Positions 41,176 through 48,779 of a stretch of 53,229 nt of DNA are shown here, piece after piece (the stretch's first letter is position 1; every line of letters begins with the position of its first letter). The stretch is from Nocardiopsis sp. FR4 (GTDB lineage Bacteria; Actinomycetota; Actinomycetes; Streptosporangiales; Streptosporangiaceae), in NCBI RefSeq assembly GCF_009830945.1, contig NZ_VWVV01000039.1:1-53229 (forward strand). Direction: 5' to 3'. The translations under genes and the position numbers were made by a program. The notes below the pieces were generated by a model. It was not told the DNA's origin and did no database searches. It worked only from the letters and a program-made list of their open reading frames with translations.

Positions 41176-41191
41176 TTCCTTCTGGAAGGAA
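41176..41191. promoter_or_regulatory. Palindrome overlapping the regulator's ribosome site
   Basis: TTCCTTCTGGAAGGAA is a perfect 7-2-7 inverted repeat, 15 bp before ATG 41207. Its right arm includes the only purine-rich ribosome-binding candidate (GGAAGGA). It could be an autoregulatory operator or an RNA hairpin limiting translation. TTGACA occurs at 41077-41082, but I find no well-spaced -10. Confidence 0.4.
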
Positions 41192-41206
41192 AGCCGGCGT
41201 GCGAGA

Positions 41207-42082
41207 ATGAGCGGCGTGGACGATCGCATGGAAGTTGACCTGGGAAACTACCTACGGCATATGCGCGAGCGGATCCAGCCGGAGGACATCGGTCTGGTGC
41301 GCAGGGGCTCGCGCCGGGTCCCCGGCCTGCGCCGTGAGGAGGTCGCCGCTCTCGCGGGGGTGAGCCAGCCCTACTACACGAGGCTGGAGCAGTCCCAGGT
41401 ACGGCACGCCTCCTCTTCCGTGCTGCTGTCGATCGCCCGGGCCCTGGAGCTCAGCCCCGACGAGCAGGAGTACCTGCTGCGGATCGGTACACCCGAACAG
41501 GCCCGGAAGGTACGGGCAGCGCCTCCCGACCGGCTGGACGCGCGCACGAGGGCCCTGCTCTCCTCACTGGGCAACACGGCCGGCGCCGTACTCGACTACC
41601 GGTGCGACATCCTCGCGTGGAACCCCCTGTACCACCGGCTCATGGCACCGCACCTGGACTTCGGCGCTCCGGAGGACCCCGCCACCCGGCCCAACGTCAT
41701 CAAGCTCAACTTCCTGGACGAGAACGTCCGTGGTCTGTACGACGACTGGGAGACAGAGTCACTGCACAACGTCTCCTACCTGCGCTTCATCGCGGCGGAG
41801 CACCGCGACGACCCCCGGTTCGCCGAACTGGTCGGTGAGCTCACCATCGGCAGCCGCGAGTTCGTCGACCTGTGGACGGACCAGCACGTCGCCAACTGCA
41901 CCGACGGGGTGAAGGTGCTCAACCATCCGGCCGTCGGTTGCGTCGAGCTGATGTATCAGACCGCGGACCTCCAGGGCGGTCACTTCCTCAAGCTCTACTT
42001 CGCCGAGCCCGACTCCCCGAACGACGCCAGGCTGAGGCTGCTCACCATGGACCCCGGGATGGACGGGGCCCCGTCACGTTGA
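41207..42082 (+). CDS. XRE-family regulator with MmyB-type ligand domain
   Basis: 291 residues. The N-terminal helix-turn-helix (about 12-75) includes 'RRVPGLRREEVAALAGVSQP' and 'YYTRLEQSQ'. The C-terminal MmyB-like domain (about 110-285) has 'AWNPLYHRLM', 'NVSYLRFIAAEHRDDPRF' and 'HPAVGCVELMYQ'. In studied members this PAS-like domain binds a fatty-acid-like ligand. It is divergent from the MFS-reductase pair and is the likely local regulator. ATG 41228 is an alternative start. Confidence 0.9.
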   Translation: MSGVDDRMEVDLGNYLRHMRERIQPEDIGLVRRGSRRVPGLRREEVAALAGVSQPYYTRLEQSQVRHASSSVLLSIARALELSPDEQEYLLRIGTPEQARKVRAAPPDRLDARTRALLSSLGNTAGAVLDYRCDILAWNPLYHRLMAPHLDFGAPEDPATRPNVIKLNFLDENVRGLYDDWETESLHNVSYLRFIAAEHRDDPRFAELVGELTIGSREFVDLWTDQHVANCTDGVKVLNHPAVGCVELMYQTADLQGGHFLKLYFAEPDSPNDARLRLLTMDPGMDGAPSR

Positions 42083-42090
42083 CCCCGGTG

Positions 42091-42128
42091 CCGCTCGTCC
42101 CGTGCGCACCCCCGCACGGGACGAGCGG
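42091..42128. terminator. Bidirectional terminator at the end of the ten-gene operon
   Basis: A perfect 16-bp stem, CCGCTCGTCCCGTGCG (42091-42106) with 42113-42128, and a six-base loop. It separates the converging ends of the MmyB-type regulator and the main biosynthetic operon. Confidence 0.8.
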
Positions 42129-42134
42129 TGGCGG

Positions 42135-43085
42135 TCACGTGACCCGGATGGCCATGACCCCCCAGCTGAATCCGGAACCAGCGGTCGCGACCACCACGAC
42201 GTCCCCCGCGGACAGCCTGCCCTCCCTTTCCAGCCCTTCCAGGGCAAGCAGGGGGTCCACACCGCCCAGGTGGCCGTCGACGTCGTAGTTGAACACGCTC
42301 CTGTCGGCGCCCGCCCCCATCGCGGCGAGGTAGTCGCGGTGCAGGTCCTGGTTCCCGTGGGTGACGAGGAAGTAGGCGACCTCGTCCGCGGTGGTGCCCG
42401 CCTCGGCCAGGACCGACCGGGTCAGTTCCGTGAAGTTCTCGGTGAAGGCCTCCCCGAGCCCTTCGCGTTTCTCGGTCCTCTCCACCCTCACCCCGCCGTC
42501 GTGGATCTCGCCGTAGTAGTAGTCCACCCACACGGGATCGGTGCGCAGGGCGGAGGCGAGGATCTCGTACCGTGCGTCCTCGGCGGAGACCAGGACGGCC
42601 GCCGCGCCGTCGGCGAAGTTGAAGAGCTCCTCGTAACCGGTGCCGTAGTCGACCAGCCGGCTCAGCGGGTCCGCGACCACGACCAGGGCGTACCTGTGCG
42701 TGCCCGCTCTAACCTGGGCGTCGGCCACCGCCAGCGCAGCCGTGACCGCGTTGCAGAAGTTGGACAGCTCGTAACAGTGCGCCCGGTGGATGCCGAGTTC
42801 GAGCGCGATCTTGGCGGCCGGGGACCAGAAGGGCGTTCCCCACTCGCTGGACCCGGCGTAGATGACGAGTCCGATGTCCTCACGCGGTACCGGGTTCTGG
42901 GCGAGGAGTTTGGCCGCGGCGTCCCGGCCGATGCTCCAGGAGGTCTGGTCGTCGGCCAGGACGGAGATCCGTCCGGCGGGGATGATGCGGGTGAGCTTCT
43001 CGACGCTGTGTCCGGACTGGCGGCTCATCTCGTCGACACCGCGTGTGCTGGTGGGGATCTCGATGGTGAAACCGGCTATTCCCAT
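42135..43085 (-). CDS. Non-canonical KAS III-family protein
   Basis: 316 residues with the thiolase fold of ketoacyl-ACP synthase III. Cys111 ('ELSNFCNAVTAALA') and His243 ('LVTHGNQDL') occupy the catalytic positions. The third residue, Asn in the GNTSAAS motif of FabH, is replaced: the aligned segment is 'DGHLGGVDPLLAL', with His272 at the Asn position and Asp277 nearby. Changed triads are known in KAS III relatives that act as acyltransferases (CerJ type) rather than condensing enzymes, so ester or amide formation is as likely as C-C bond formation. Last gene of the ten-gene operon. ATG 43085 follows GGAGG. Confidence 0.8.
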   Translation of the reverse strand: MGIAGFTIEIPTSTRGVDEMSRQSGHSVEKLTRIIPAGRISVLADDQTSWSIGRDAAAKLLAQNPVPREDIGLVIYAGSSEWGTPFWSPAAKIALELGIHRAHCYELSNFCNAVTAALAVADAQVRAGTHRYALVVVADPLSRLVDYGTGYEELFNFADGAAAVLVSAEDARYEILASALRTDPVWVDYYYGEIHDGGVRVERTEKREGLGEAFTENFTELTRSVLAEAGTTADEVAYFLVTHGNQDLHRDYLAAMGAGADRSVFNYDVDGHLGGVDPLLALEGLEREGRLSAGDVVVVATAGSGFSWGVMAIRVT

Positions 43086-43165
43086 GTTTCCTCCGGATGG
43101 GGGGCGGCCGACGCTCTGGGGCGGGCCGGGAGTGTGTCGTGGCGGATGGGGCGGGCGGAGACGTT

Positions 43166-44146
43166 TCAGACGTATTCCACGACCGCGTGGGGGACGTAGG
43201 GTTCGGTCAGCCGAGCGATCTCGTCTTCCTCCAGGGCCAGGTCCAGCGCCGCAACGGCGTCGTAGAGGTGCTGGCTGTGGGTCGCCCCGATGACGGGCGC
43301 GGCAACGGCGGGCTGCTGGAGCAGCCAGGCCAGGGCGACCTGGGCAAGCGGCACGCCCCGGGCCTTGGCGACCTCGGCCACCGCCCGCACTACCTCGCGG
43401 TCCGCCCGTTCCGTGGGCCCGTAGAAGCGCTCCTGGATCGGGTCGCCCTCGGTCCGCCTCGACCGCGCGTTCCAGTCCCGGGTCAGCTTGCCTCGGGCCA
43501 GCGGGCTCCAGGGGGTCACGCCGACGCCCTCCTCCAGGCAGTAGGGCAGCATCTCCCGTTCCTCCTCGCGGTTGAGGAGGTTGTAGTGGTTCTGCATACT
43601 GACGAAACGCGTCCAACCGTGCAGGTCGGCGACGTACTGCGCTTTGACGAACTGCCAGCAGTGCATCGAGGAGGCGCCGATGTAGCGGACCTTTCCGGAC
43701 CGCACGACGTCGTGCAGGGCCTGCATGGTCTCCTCCACGGGCGTCTCGTAGTCCCACCTGTGGATGATGTAGAGGTCGACGTAGTCCGTGCCGAGCCTGC
43801 GCAGACTCGCGTCCAGTTCCCTGAGGATGGCTCCGCGGGACAGGCCCTTGGCCAGCGGCCCCTCGTGCATCGCCTCGTAGACCTTGGTGGCGATGACGAC
43901 GTCCTCACGTCTGGCCGAACGCCTGATCGCTGAGCCCAGGATCTCCTCGCTGCTTCCCAGGGAGTAGATGTTGGCGGTGTCGAAGAAGTTGATTCCCAGG
44001 TCCAGGGCCTCGGCGATGAACCGGGCGCCCTCCTTCTCCGGAAGGGACCAGGGGTGGGTCCCCAGGGAGGGGTCGCCGTAGCTCATGCACCCCAGCGCCA
44101 GGCGTGACACCTTGAGGCCGGACGTGCCCAGTCTCGTGTACTGCAC
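43166..44146 (-). CDS. Aldo/keto reductase, YhdN/channel-beta type
   Basis: 326 residues. 'LGTSGLKVSRLALGCMSYG' opens the protein. Catalytic Asp and Tyr are in 'FFDTANIYSLGSSEE', Lys in 'VIATKVY' and His in 'IIHRWDYET'. The cofactor loop is 'PVIGATHSQHLYDA'. It belongs to the oxidoreductase group near YhdN and potassium-channel beta subunits and differs strongly from the other reductase at 38512. The start is GTG 44146 after GGGAAGGAA. It lies within the main operon and probably reduces a pathway ketone or aldehyde. Confidence 0.9.
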   Translation of the reverse strand: MQYTRLGTSGLKVSRLALGCMSYGDPSLGTHPWSLPEKEGARFIAEALDLGINFFDTANIYSLGSSEEILGSAIRRSARREDVVIATKVYEAMHEGPLAKGLSRGAILRELDASLRRLGTDYVDLYIIHRWDYETPVEETMQALHDVVRSGKVRYIGASSMHCWQFVKAQYVADLHGWTRFVSMQNHYNLLNREEEREMLPYCLEEGVGVTPWSPLARGKLTRDWNARSRRTEGDPIQERFYGPTERADREVVRAVAEVAKARGVPLAQVALAWLLQQPAVAAPVIGATHSQHLYDAVAALDLALEEDEIARLTEPYVPHAVVEYV

Positions 44147-44247
44147 TCTGTTCCTTCCCGGCGACCCCGGACCGCCCGGGTGCCCGCACCGGTCGGAGCG
44201 AGCACCCGGGCGTCCGTTCGCCTCGGGGTACTCCGCGGCGGAGGGGG

Positions 44248-44790
44248 TCAGTTCTGGATCTCGGTCAGCCGCCCCCAGGAGGCGTTCTCCTCGTCGAGGG
44301 GGATGGCGAGACTGTCGAGGTACATGGCGGTCATGGCGCAGTGGCCCGCCAGGTGGGTGACCTCGGCGATCTCGTTCTGGGAGTAGTGCTCGTTGAGGGC
44401 CCGGAAGGCGGCCTCGCTGGCCCGGTGCCGCAGCATGCACTCGTCCACGTAGCGGACCAGGGCCGCGCGCTTGTCGTCCATGCGGGCGAAGTCGCCCTCC
44501 TCGATGGCCTCGATCTCCAGTTCGTCGAGTCCCGCCTTCAGCGCCAACGGATAGTGGATCTGCCGCTCGAAAGCGCTCTCGCGGAGCTTGGCCACCCGCA
44601 TCACGATGACCTCCCGGTCCAGGTCGCTGAGCAGCCCGACGGTGAAGGAGGCCCCCAGCGCCAGGTGCGGTGCGGCCGAGCCCTTGGTCAGCAGGAGCGC
44701 ACGGGTCAGGTTGGACTGGAACTTCTCGTACACGTTCAGCTCTTCGGCCGACATGTCGGAGACCTCGGTCAGGGTTACGCGCTGGGACAT
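44248..44790 (-). CDS. Carboxymuconolactone decarboxylase (CMD)-family protein without CxxC
   Basis: 180 residues of an AhpD-like helical fold. The family region reads 'VAKLRESAFERQIHYPLALKAGL', cited here as 'ESAFERQIHYPLALKAG', where AhpD-type peroxidases have Glu-x4-Cys-x2-Cys. Both cysteines are absent, but Glu and His are kept, as in the decarboxylase/hydrolase-like branch; a thiol peroxidase role is therefore unlikely. Later 'HYSQNEIAEVTHLAGHCAM' is typical. Within the operon it may catalyse a lactone or decarboxylation step. ATG 44790 is used. Confidence 0.8.
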   Translation of the reverse strand: MSQRVTLTEVSDMSAEELNVYEKFQSNLTRALLLTKGSAAPHLALGASFTVGLLSDLDREVIVMRVAKLRESAFERQIHYPLALKAGLDELEIEAIEEGDFARMDDKRAALVRYVDECMLRHRASEAAFRALNEHYSQNEIAEVTHLAGHCAMTAMYLDSLAIPLDEENASWGRLTEIQN

Positions 44791-44893
44791 GCCCACTCTC
44801 CTTCGGATGGTGTGTTCGGTGTGCTGGCGGTCGTACGTGCCCGGGCCCTCGGGACCCGTGCGTCGGGCGGGCGGGTGGTCGGTGCGCGTGTGC

Positions 44894-46486
44894 TCACGAG
44901 CCCACGGCCGCCGGAAGCGGGTGCGGGTCGGGTGTGGCCGTCTCCGCGGTGTACTGGGAGACCAGGCGTCCCAGCTCCGTCACGTGGTGCTCCGCGGGGC
45001 CGCTCCCCAGCCGGAGGAGCGATTCGAGGTGCCCGTCCGGCCGCACGAGCAGGGCTAGGGGCTCCTCGGAGAACCGGTCCGACAGCGGTCCGGGGGGCCG
45101 CCCTCCCAGGTCGGTGACGGTGACCCCGGCCACCTCGTCCCTTATCCGCGCGACGAAGGCGGTCCACTGGTCGAACTGGTACTGGAGTCCGGGCCAGAGG
45201 AGGACGGTGTACCGCTCCACGGCCAGTGAGGGCGTGGTGCTGGACGGCCGCCACCCGAGGGGGAGGCGTTCTCCCGCAGTCGGGAGTCGCCGCCGTCCCC
45301 GTCCGCGCCGTCCGTAGTGCGTGTCCAGCTGGGCGAGCCGGGGCGCGAGCGCGTTCTCCAACAGCCGGGTCGCGGTGCCGATCCGGTAGGCGGTGTCCCT
45401 GATGGCCGTCTGGCTCCACGTGGAGTACAGGCCGATCCTGGCGAGCCGGGTCGACAGCGCGGCGACCTCGTTCACCGCTGGTCTGCGTTCGCTGTCGTAG
45501 GTGTCCAGCAGGTGCCGCCGGTACCGGCCGCCCGCCACCCCGGCGAGTTTCCAGCCCAGGTTCACAGCGTCCTGGATCCCGGTGTTCATCCCCTGGGCCC
45601 CGGACGGGCTCATCGCGTGCGCGGCGTCTCCCACCAGGAACACCCGCCCCCGGTGGTAGCTGTCGGCGGACCGCACGTGGGCGGTGAAGATCCCGCTGAA
45701 CCGCATCGCGCCGAGTCCGTGGACGCCGGGCACCCGCTCCCTGAGCAGGCGTTCGAAGAAGGCCCGGTCCGCCGTGTCCCCCTCGTGTCCGTCGGGCACG
45801 CTGGCCCCCACGCGGAACACCCCGTCGCCCAGGGGGGCGAGCACCATGTTCCCGGTCCGGGTCAGGTAGTAGCCGACCTCGCTGCTGGTGGCCTCACCGA
45901 CCAGCTCGGCGTCGGTGATGGCCAGACGGGTGCGCATCGACCTGCCGGCGAACCGGAAGCCGAAGACCTCGCGGACGGTGCTGTTGTACCCGTCGGCGCC
46001 GATCACCCAGTCGAACCTGTGGGTCCGCTCACGGCCGTCCGGGTCCGCCACGCGGCAGGTGACCCCGTCCGCGTCCTGTGCGCCCCCGAGGAACGTGCGG
46101 CCGTAGCCGACCGCTCCGCCGAGGGAGGCGAGGTGGTCCTCCAGGATCCTCTCGGTCCGCCACTGGGGGATGGTGATCGCGAACGGGTAGCCGACCCCGC
46201 GCAGGCGGTCGAAGCGGATCAGCCCGATCCTGCGTTTGTCGGAGTAGTAGTTCATCTGGTCGAAGTAGTGGCCGCCCGTGACGAGCCGTTCGGCGACGCC
46301 CACCCGGTCGAGGAGCTCGAGGATGCGGGGCCACAGGATCGTCGCGCGCGAGTGCGGGCTCTCCCTCTTGGTCTTGGAGATGATCTCCACGTCCACGCCG
46401 CAGCGGAGGAGTTCGCACGCGAGCACGAGACCCACCGGACCCGCTCCCACGATGAGGATCCTCGGGTGTTCCGTGTCCTCGTTCAT
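44894..46486 (-). CDS. FAD-dependent aromatic-type monooxygenase
   Basis: 530 residues of the group A flavin hydroxylase family (PheA/TfdB-like). The FAD Rossmann motif is 'VGAGPVGLVLACELL' (13-27), the DG motif 'VIGADGYNSTVR' (161-172) and the GD motif 'VFLVGDAAHAMSPSGAQGMN' (282-301). The C-terminal 130 residues form the thioredoxin-like domain usual for polyketide hydroxylases. It should use NAD(P)H and oxygen to hydroxylate an electron-rich ring or enol. It lies 10 bp after the ABM gene in the operon. Confidence 0.92.
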   Translation of the reverse strand: MNEDTEHPRILIVGAGPVGLVLACELLRCGVDVEIISKTKRESPHSRATILWPRILELLDRVGVAERLVTGGHYFDQMNYYSDKRRIGLIRFDRLRGVGYPFAITIPQWRTERILEDHLASLGGAVGYGRTFLGGAQDADGVTCRVADPDGRERTHRFDWVIGADGYNSTVREVFGFRFAGRSMRTRLAITDAELVGEATSSEVGYYLTRTGNMVLAPLGDGVFRVGASVPDGHEGDTADRAFFERLLRERVPGVHGLGAMRFSGIFTAHVRSADSYHRGRVFLVGDAAHAMSPSGAQGMNTGIQDAVNLGWKLAGVAGGRYRRHLLDTYDSERRPAVNEVAALSTRLARIGLYSTWSQTAIRDTAYRIGTATRLLENALAPRLAQLDTHYGRRGRGRRRLPTAGERLPLGWRPSSTTPSLAVERYTVLLWPGLQYQFDQWTAFVARIRDEVAGVTVTDLGGRPPGPLSDRFSEEPLALLVRPDGHLESLLRLGSGPAEHHVTELGRLVSQYTAETATPDPHPLPAAVGS

Positions 46487-46496
46487 CGGACCTCCG

Positions 46497-46790
46497 TCAA
46501 CCGTCGATGGGGCTCAGCCGGTGGACCTGGGGCTCTCCGCGGAAGGCGCCCTCGACCTTGCCGAGGAAGTCCCGTACGCAGTCCTCCTTCATGTGGAGGT
46601 CGATCGCGTCCTGGTCGGCCCACTCCTCGACCAGGACGACGGTGTTCGGCCGCTCCGCGGAGACGAAGGCGTCGAACCGCAGGGAGCCCTCCTCCTCGGA
46701 GGTCCGCGAGGCCAGCTCGCGGAAGGCGTCCACCGCCATGTCGAACCGCTCGGGCAGTACGTCGAAGACCACGACGATCTGGATGCTCAT
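46497..46790 (-). CDS. ABM-domain (quinol-type) monooxygenase
   Basis: 97 residues, a single antibiotic biosynthesis monooxygenase domain. 'RTSEEEGSLRFDAFVSAERPN' (in part 'EEGSLRFDAF') and 'VLVEEWADQDAIDLHMKED' define the ferredoxin-like dimeric family, which oxidises phenols or quinols without cofactor (ActVA-orf6, YgiN). Its ATG overlaps the phosphatase stop by four bases. With the flavin hydroxylase directly downstream it forms a two-step oxidation pair. Confidence 0.88.
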   Translation of the reverse strand: MSIQIVVVFDVLPERFDMAVDAFRELASRTSEEEGSLRFDAFVSAERPNTVVLVEEWADQDAIDLHMKEDCVRDFLGKVEGAFRGEPQVHRLSPIDG

Positions 46791-47467
46791 GTGAGTGCGT
46801 TTCCCTTCGGGATGAGGAGGGGGGAGGGGGGAACGGGCGGGGTGCCGGGCGGGTGCTCGCAGTCCGAGGGCTCCACGTCCCACAGGAGGAGGGCGGCCGA
46901 CAGGTCGCCGTCCCCCGTGGGCTCGACGTCCACGCAGGCGGCACGGCCGTTGCCGACCACGCCCGCGTCGTGCGGACCGGGCAGCGCCCGGGCCAGCAGG
47001 CCGAGGACGCCCCCGTGCGTCACCACGAGCACGGTCTGGTCGGGGGGGTGCCCGGGGGCGCGGACGACGCGGTCCAGGCCCCGGCAAAGGCGCGCGAGCG
47101 CGACCTCGCCGCTCTCTCCGCCCGGTGGGGCGAATCCGGGGTCAGCCAGCAGCCTGCGCACGGCGTCGGGGTGGCGCCGGGCGAACTCCTCACGGTCGGT
47201 GCCGTCCAGGACGCCCAAGTCGCGCTCCCGCAGTTCGGGGAGACAGGTGTGCGGAAGCCCGAGGCGGCGGGCGATGATGTCGGCCGTCGCCTCGGCCCGA
47301 AGCATCGTGGACGAGTACACGGCGGACCACCGGTGCGGGGTCAGAGAGCGCGCGATGCCCCGGGCCTGGGAGACGCCGGACGGATCGAGCGGTGCGTTGC
47401 TCTGCCCCTGGAACCGGTTCCCGGCGTTCAGGGCGGTGCGTCCGTGCCGTACCAGGGCCAACCGCAT
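46787..47467 (-). CDS. Histidine phosphatase family protein
   Basis: 226 residues. The catalytic 'ALVRHGRTALNAGNRFQGQ' (His8), 'YSSTMLRAEATADIIA', 'LRERDLGVLDG' and the second His in 'VVTHGGVLGLLARAL' are all present, so the enzyme should be active. The last 40 residues are Pro-rich and unusual. It starts one base after the ACP stop and overlaps the ABM start, so it is firmly part of the operon. In the pathway proposed here it would remove a phosphate left on a condensed sugar-phosphate lipid, as the phosphatase step does in A-factor synthesis; this is inference. Confidence 0.9.
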   Translation of the reverse strand: MRLALVRHGRTALNAGNRFQGQSNAPLDPSGVSQARGIARSLTPHRWSAVYSSTMLRAEATADIIARRLGLPHTCLPELRERDLGVLDGTDREEFARRHPDAVRRLLADPGFAPPGGESGEVALARLCRGLDRVVRAPGHPPDQTVLVVTHGGVLGLLARALPGPHDAGVVGNGRAACVDVEPTGDGDLSAALLLWDVEPSDCEHPPGTPPVPPSPLLIPKGNALT

Positions 47468-47468
47468 G

Positions 47469-47717
47469 TCAGTCCCCCGTGCTGAGGGAGACGAGCGTGG
47501 ACGCCGCTTCGTGGAGGCTCTGCTCGGGTGTGATGACGCCCTCCGCGATCCGGACGCCCAGTTCCCTCTCCAGGACCAGGGCCATCTCCATCAGCGCCAG
47601 GGAGTCGAGATGGAGTTCCTCGAATCTGGACTCGTTGGAGATCTCCTCGGCGGGGACCTCGTACTTGCTCGTCAGGATCTCGGTGATGAGAGCGGTGATG
47701 GCCGCGGACATGTTCAT
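47469..47717 (-). CDS. Acyl carrier protein
   Basis: 82 residues. The phosphopantetheine site is Ser39 in 'ELHLDSLALMEMAL', and helix II and III acidic residues follow ('LERELGVRIAEG'). It is a free-standing carrier, 60 bp after the KAS III gene and one base before the phosphatase gene. It presumably carries the beta-ketoacyl chain made by that KAS III. Confidence 0.93.
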   Translation of the reverse strand: MNMSAAITALITEILTSKYEVPAEEISNESRFEELHLDSLALMEMALVLERELGVRIAEGVITPEQSLHEAASTLVSLSTGD

Positions 47718-47777
47718 CTCCTCGGAGTCGGTCTCTGCGGTGGTGCCGGTGGTGGGTGGTGCTCCGCCTTCCGGCGG

Positions 47778-48779
47778 TCAGATGCCGGGAAGCCCCGGCC
47801 AGGTGAGGGTGGCCGCTCCCCAGGTGGCGCCGCCGCCGAAGGCGGCGAGCAGCACGCGGTCGCCCTGGCCCAGGAGGCCCGAGGCCGCGCTGTCGGCCAG
47901 GGCCAGGGGGATGGAGGCCGCCGCCGTGTTGCCGACCCGCTCGATGTTGGACACGGCCCGGTCGGGGTCGATGCCCAGCTGTTCGGCCACCGCCTGGAGG
48001 ATGCGCCTGTTCGCCTGGTGGCCGACGAACCTGTCGACCTCTCCGACGCCCCACCCCGTGGTGGACAGGGCCCTGCGCGAGGTGTCGGCCATCCTGCGCA
48101 CCGCGTGGGCGAACACGCTCTGTCCCTCCATGCGGAAGTAGGCCTGGTCGGGTTGCGCGGGCATTCCCGTCGCGCGCTGCTCGGACCCGCCCGCCGGGAC
48201 GGTGATCAGGTCCCGCAGACTCCCGTCGCTACCGGTGTCGAAGTCCAGCACCGCGCCGTCCTCGTCCCGGCGCCCTGCCCGGAGCGCGAGCGCCCCTGCG
48301 CCGTCACCGAAGATCGCGACGGTCGTGCGGTCGTCGGGATCGAGAATCGTGGTGAAGGACTCGGCGCCGATGACCACGGCGGAGTCGGCCATGCCCGCGG
48401 TGACGGCCGCCGTCGCGACCTGCAGGCCGTAGACGAATCCGGAGCACACGGCGGAGACGTCGAAGGCGGTCGTGTCCACCAGCCCCATGCGTGTGGCCAC
48501 GGTCGGCGCGGTGGCCGGGCAGGGTCGGTCCGGTGTGGTCGTCGCGACCACGACCAGGTCGGTCGAGGTCATTCCGGCCTGTTTCATGGCCCGGGAACCC
48601 GCCTCCGTCGCGAGGTCACCGGTGGACACACCGGGCTCCACCACGTGTCGTTGGCGGATGCCGGTTCGGGTCCTGATCCACTCGTCCGAGGTGTCGAGCC
48701 TCCGGCTGAGTTCGTGGTTGGTGACGATCCTGGACGGGACGGCTCCCCCGACCCCGGCGATGACGGCGGTGCGTCTCAT
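47778..48779 (-). CDS. Ketoacyl-ACP synthase III (FabH-like)
   Basis: 333 residues with a complete catalytic triad: Cys112 ('DVSAVCSGFVYGL'), His254 ('VGHQANRRI') and Asn284 ('VGNTAAASIP'). 'DEWIRTRTGIRQRH' and the C-terminal 'AFGGGATWGAATLTW' confirm the family. It should condense an acyl-CoA with malonyl-ACP to a beta-ketoacyl-ACP. Its ATG overlaps the AvrD-like stop by four bases, so the two are translationally coupled, and the ACP gene follows. This is the likely source of the beta-keto chain for the AvrD-like protein. Confidence 0.93.
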   Translation of the reverse strand: MRRTAVIAGVGGAVPSRIVTNHELSRRLDTSDEWIRTRTGIRQRHVVEPGVSTGDLATEAGSRAMKQAGMTSTDLVVVATTTPDRPCPATAPTVATRMGLVDTTAFDVSAVCSGFVYGLQVATAAVTAGMADSAVVIGAESFTTILDPDDRTTVAIFGDGAGALALRAGRRDEDGAVLDFDTGSDGSLRDLITVPAGGSEQRATGMPAQPDQAYFRMEGQSVFAHAVRRMADTSRRALSTTGWGVGEVDRFVGHQANRRILQAVAEQLGIDPDRAVSNIERVGNTAAASIPLALADSAASGLLGQGDRVLLAAFGGGATWGAATLTWPGLPGI

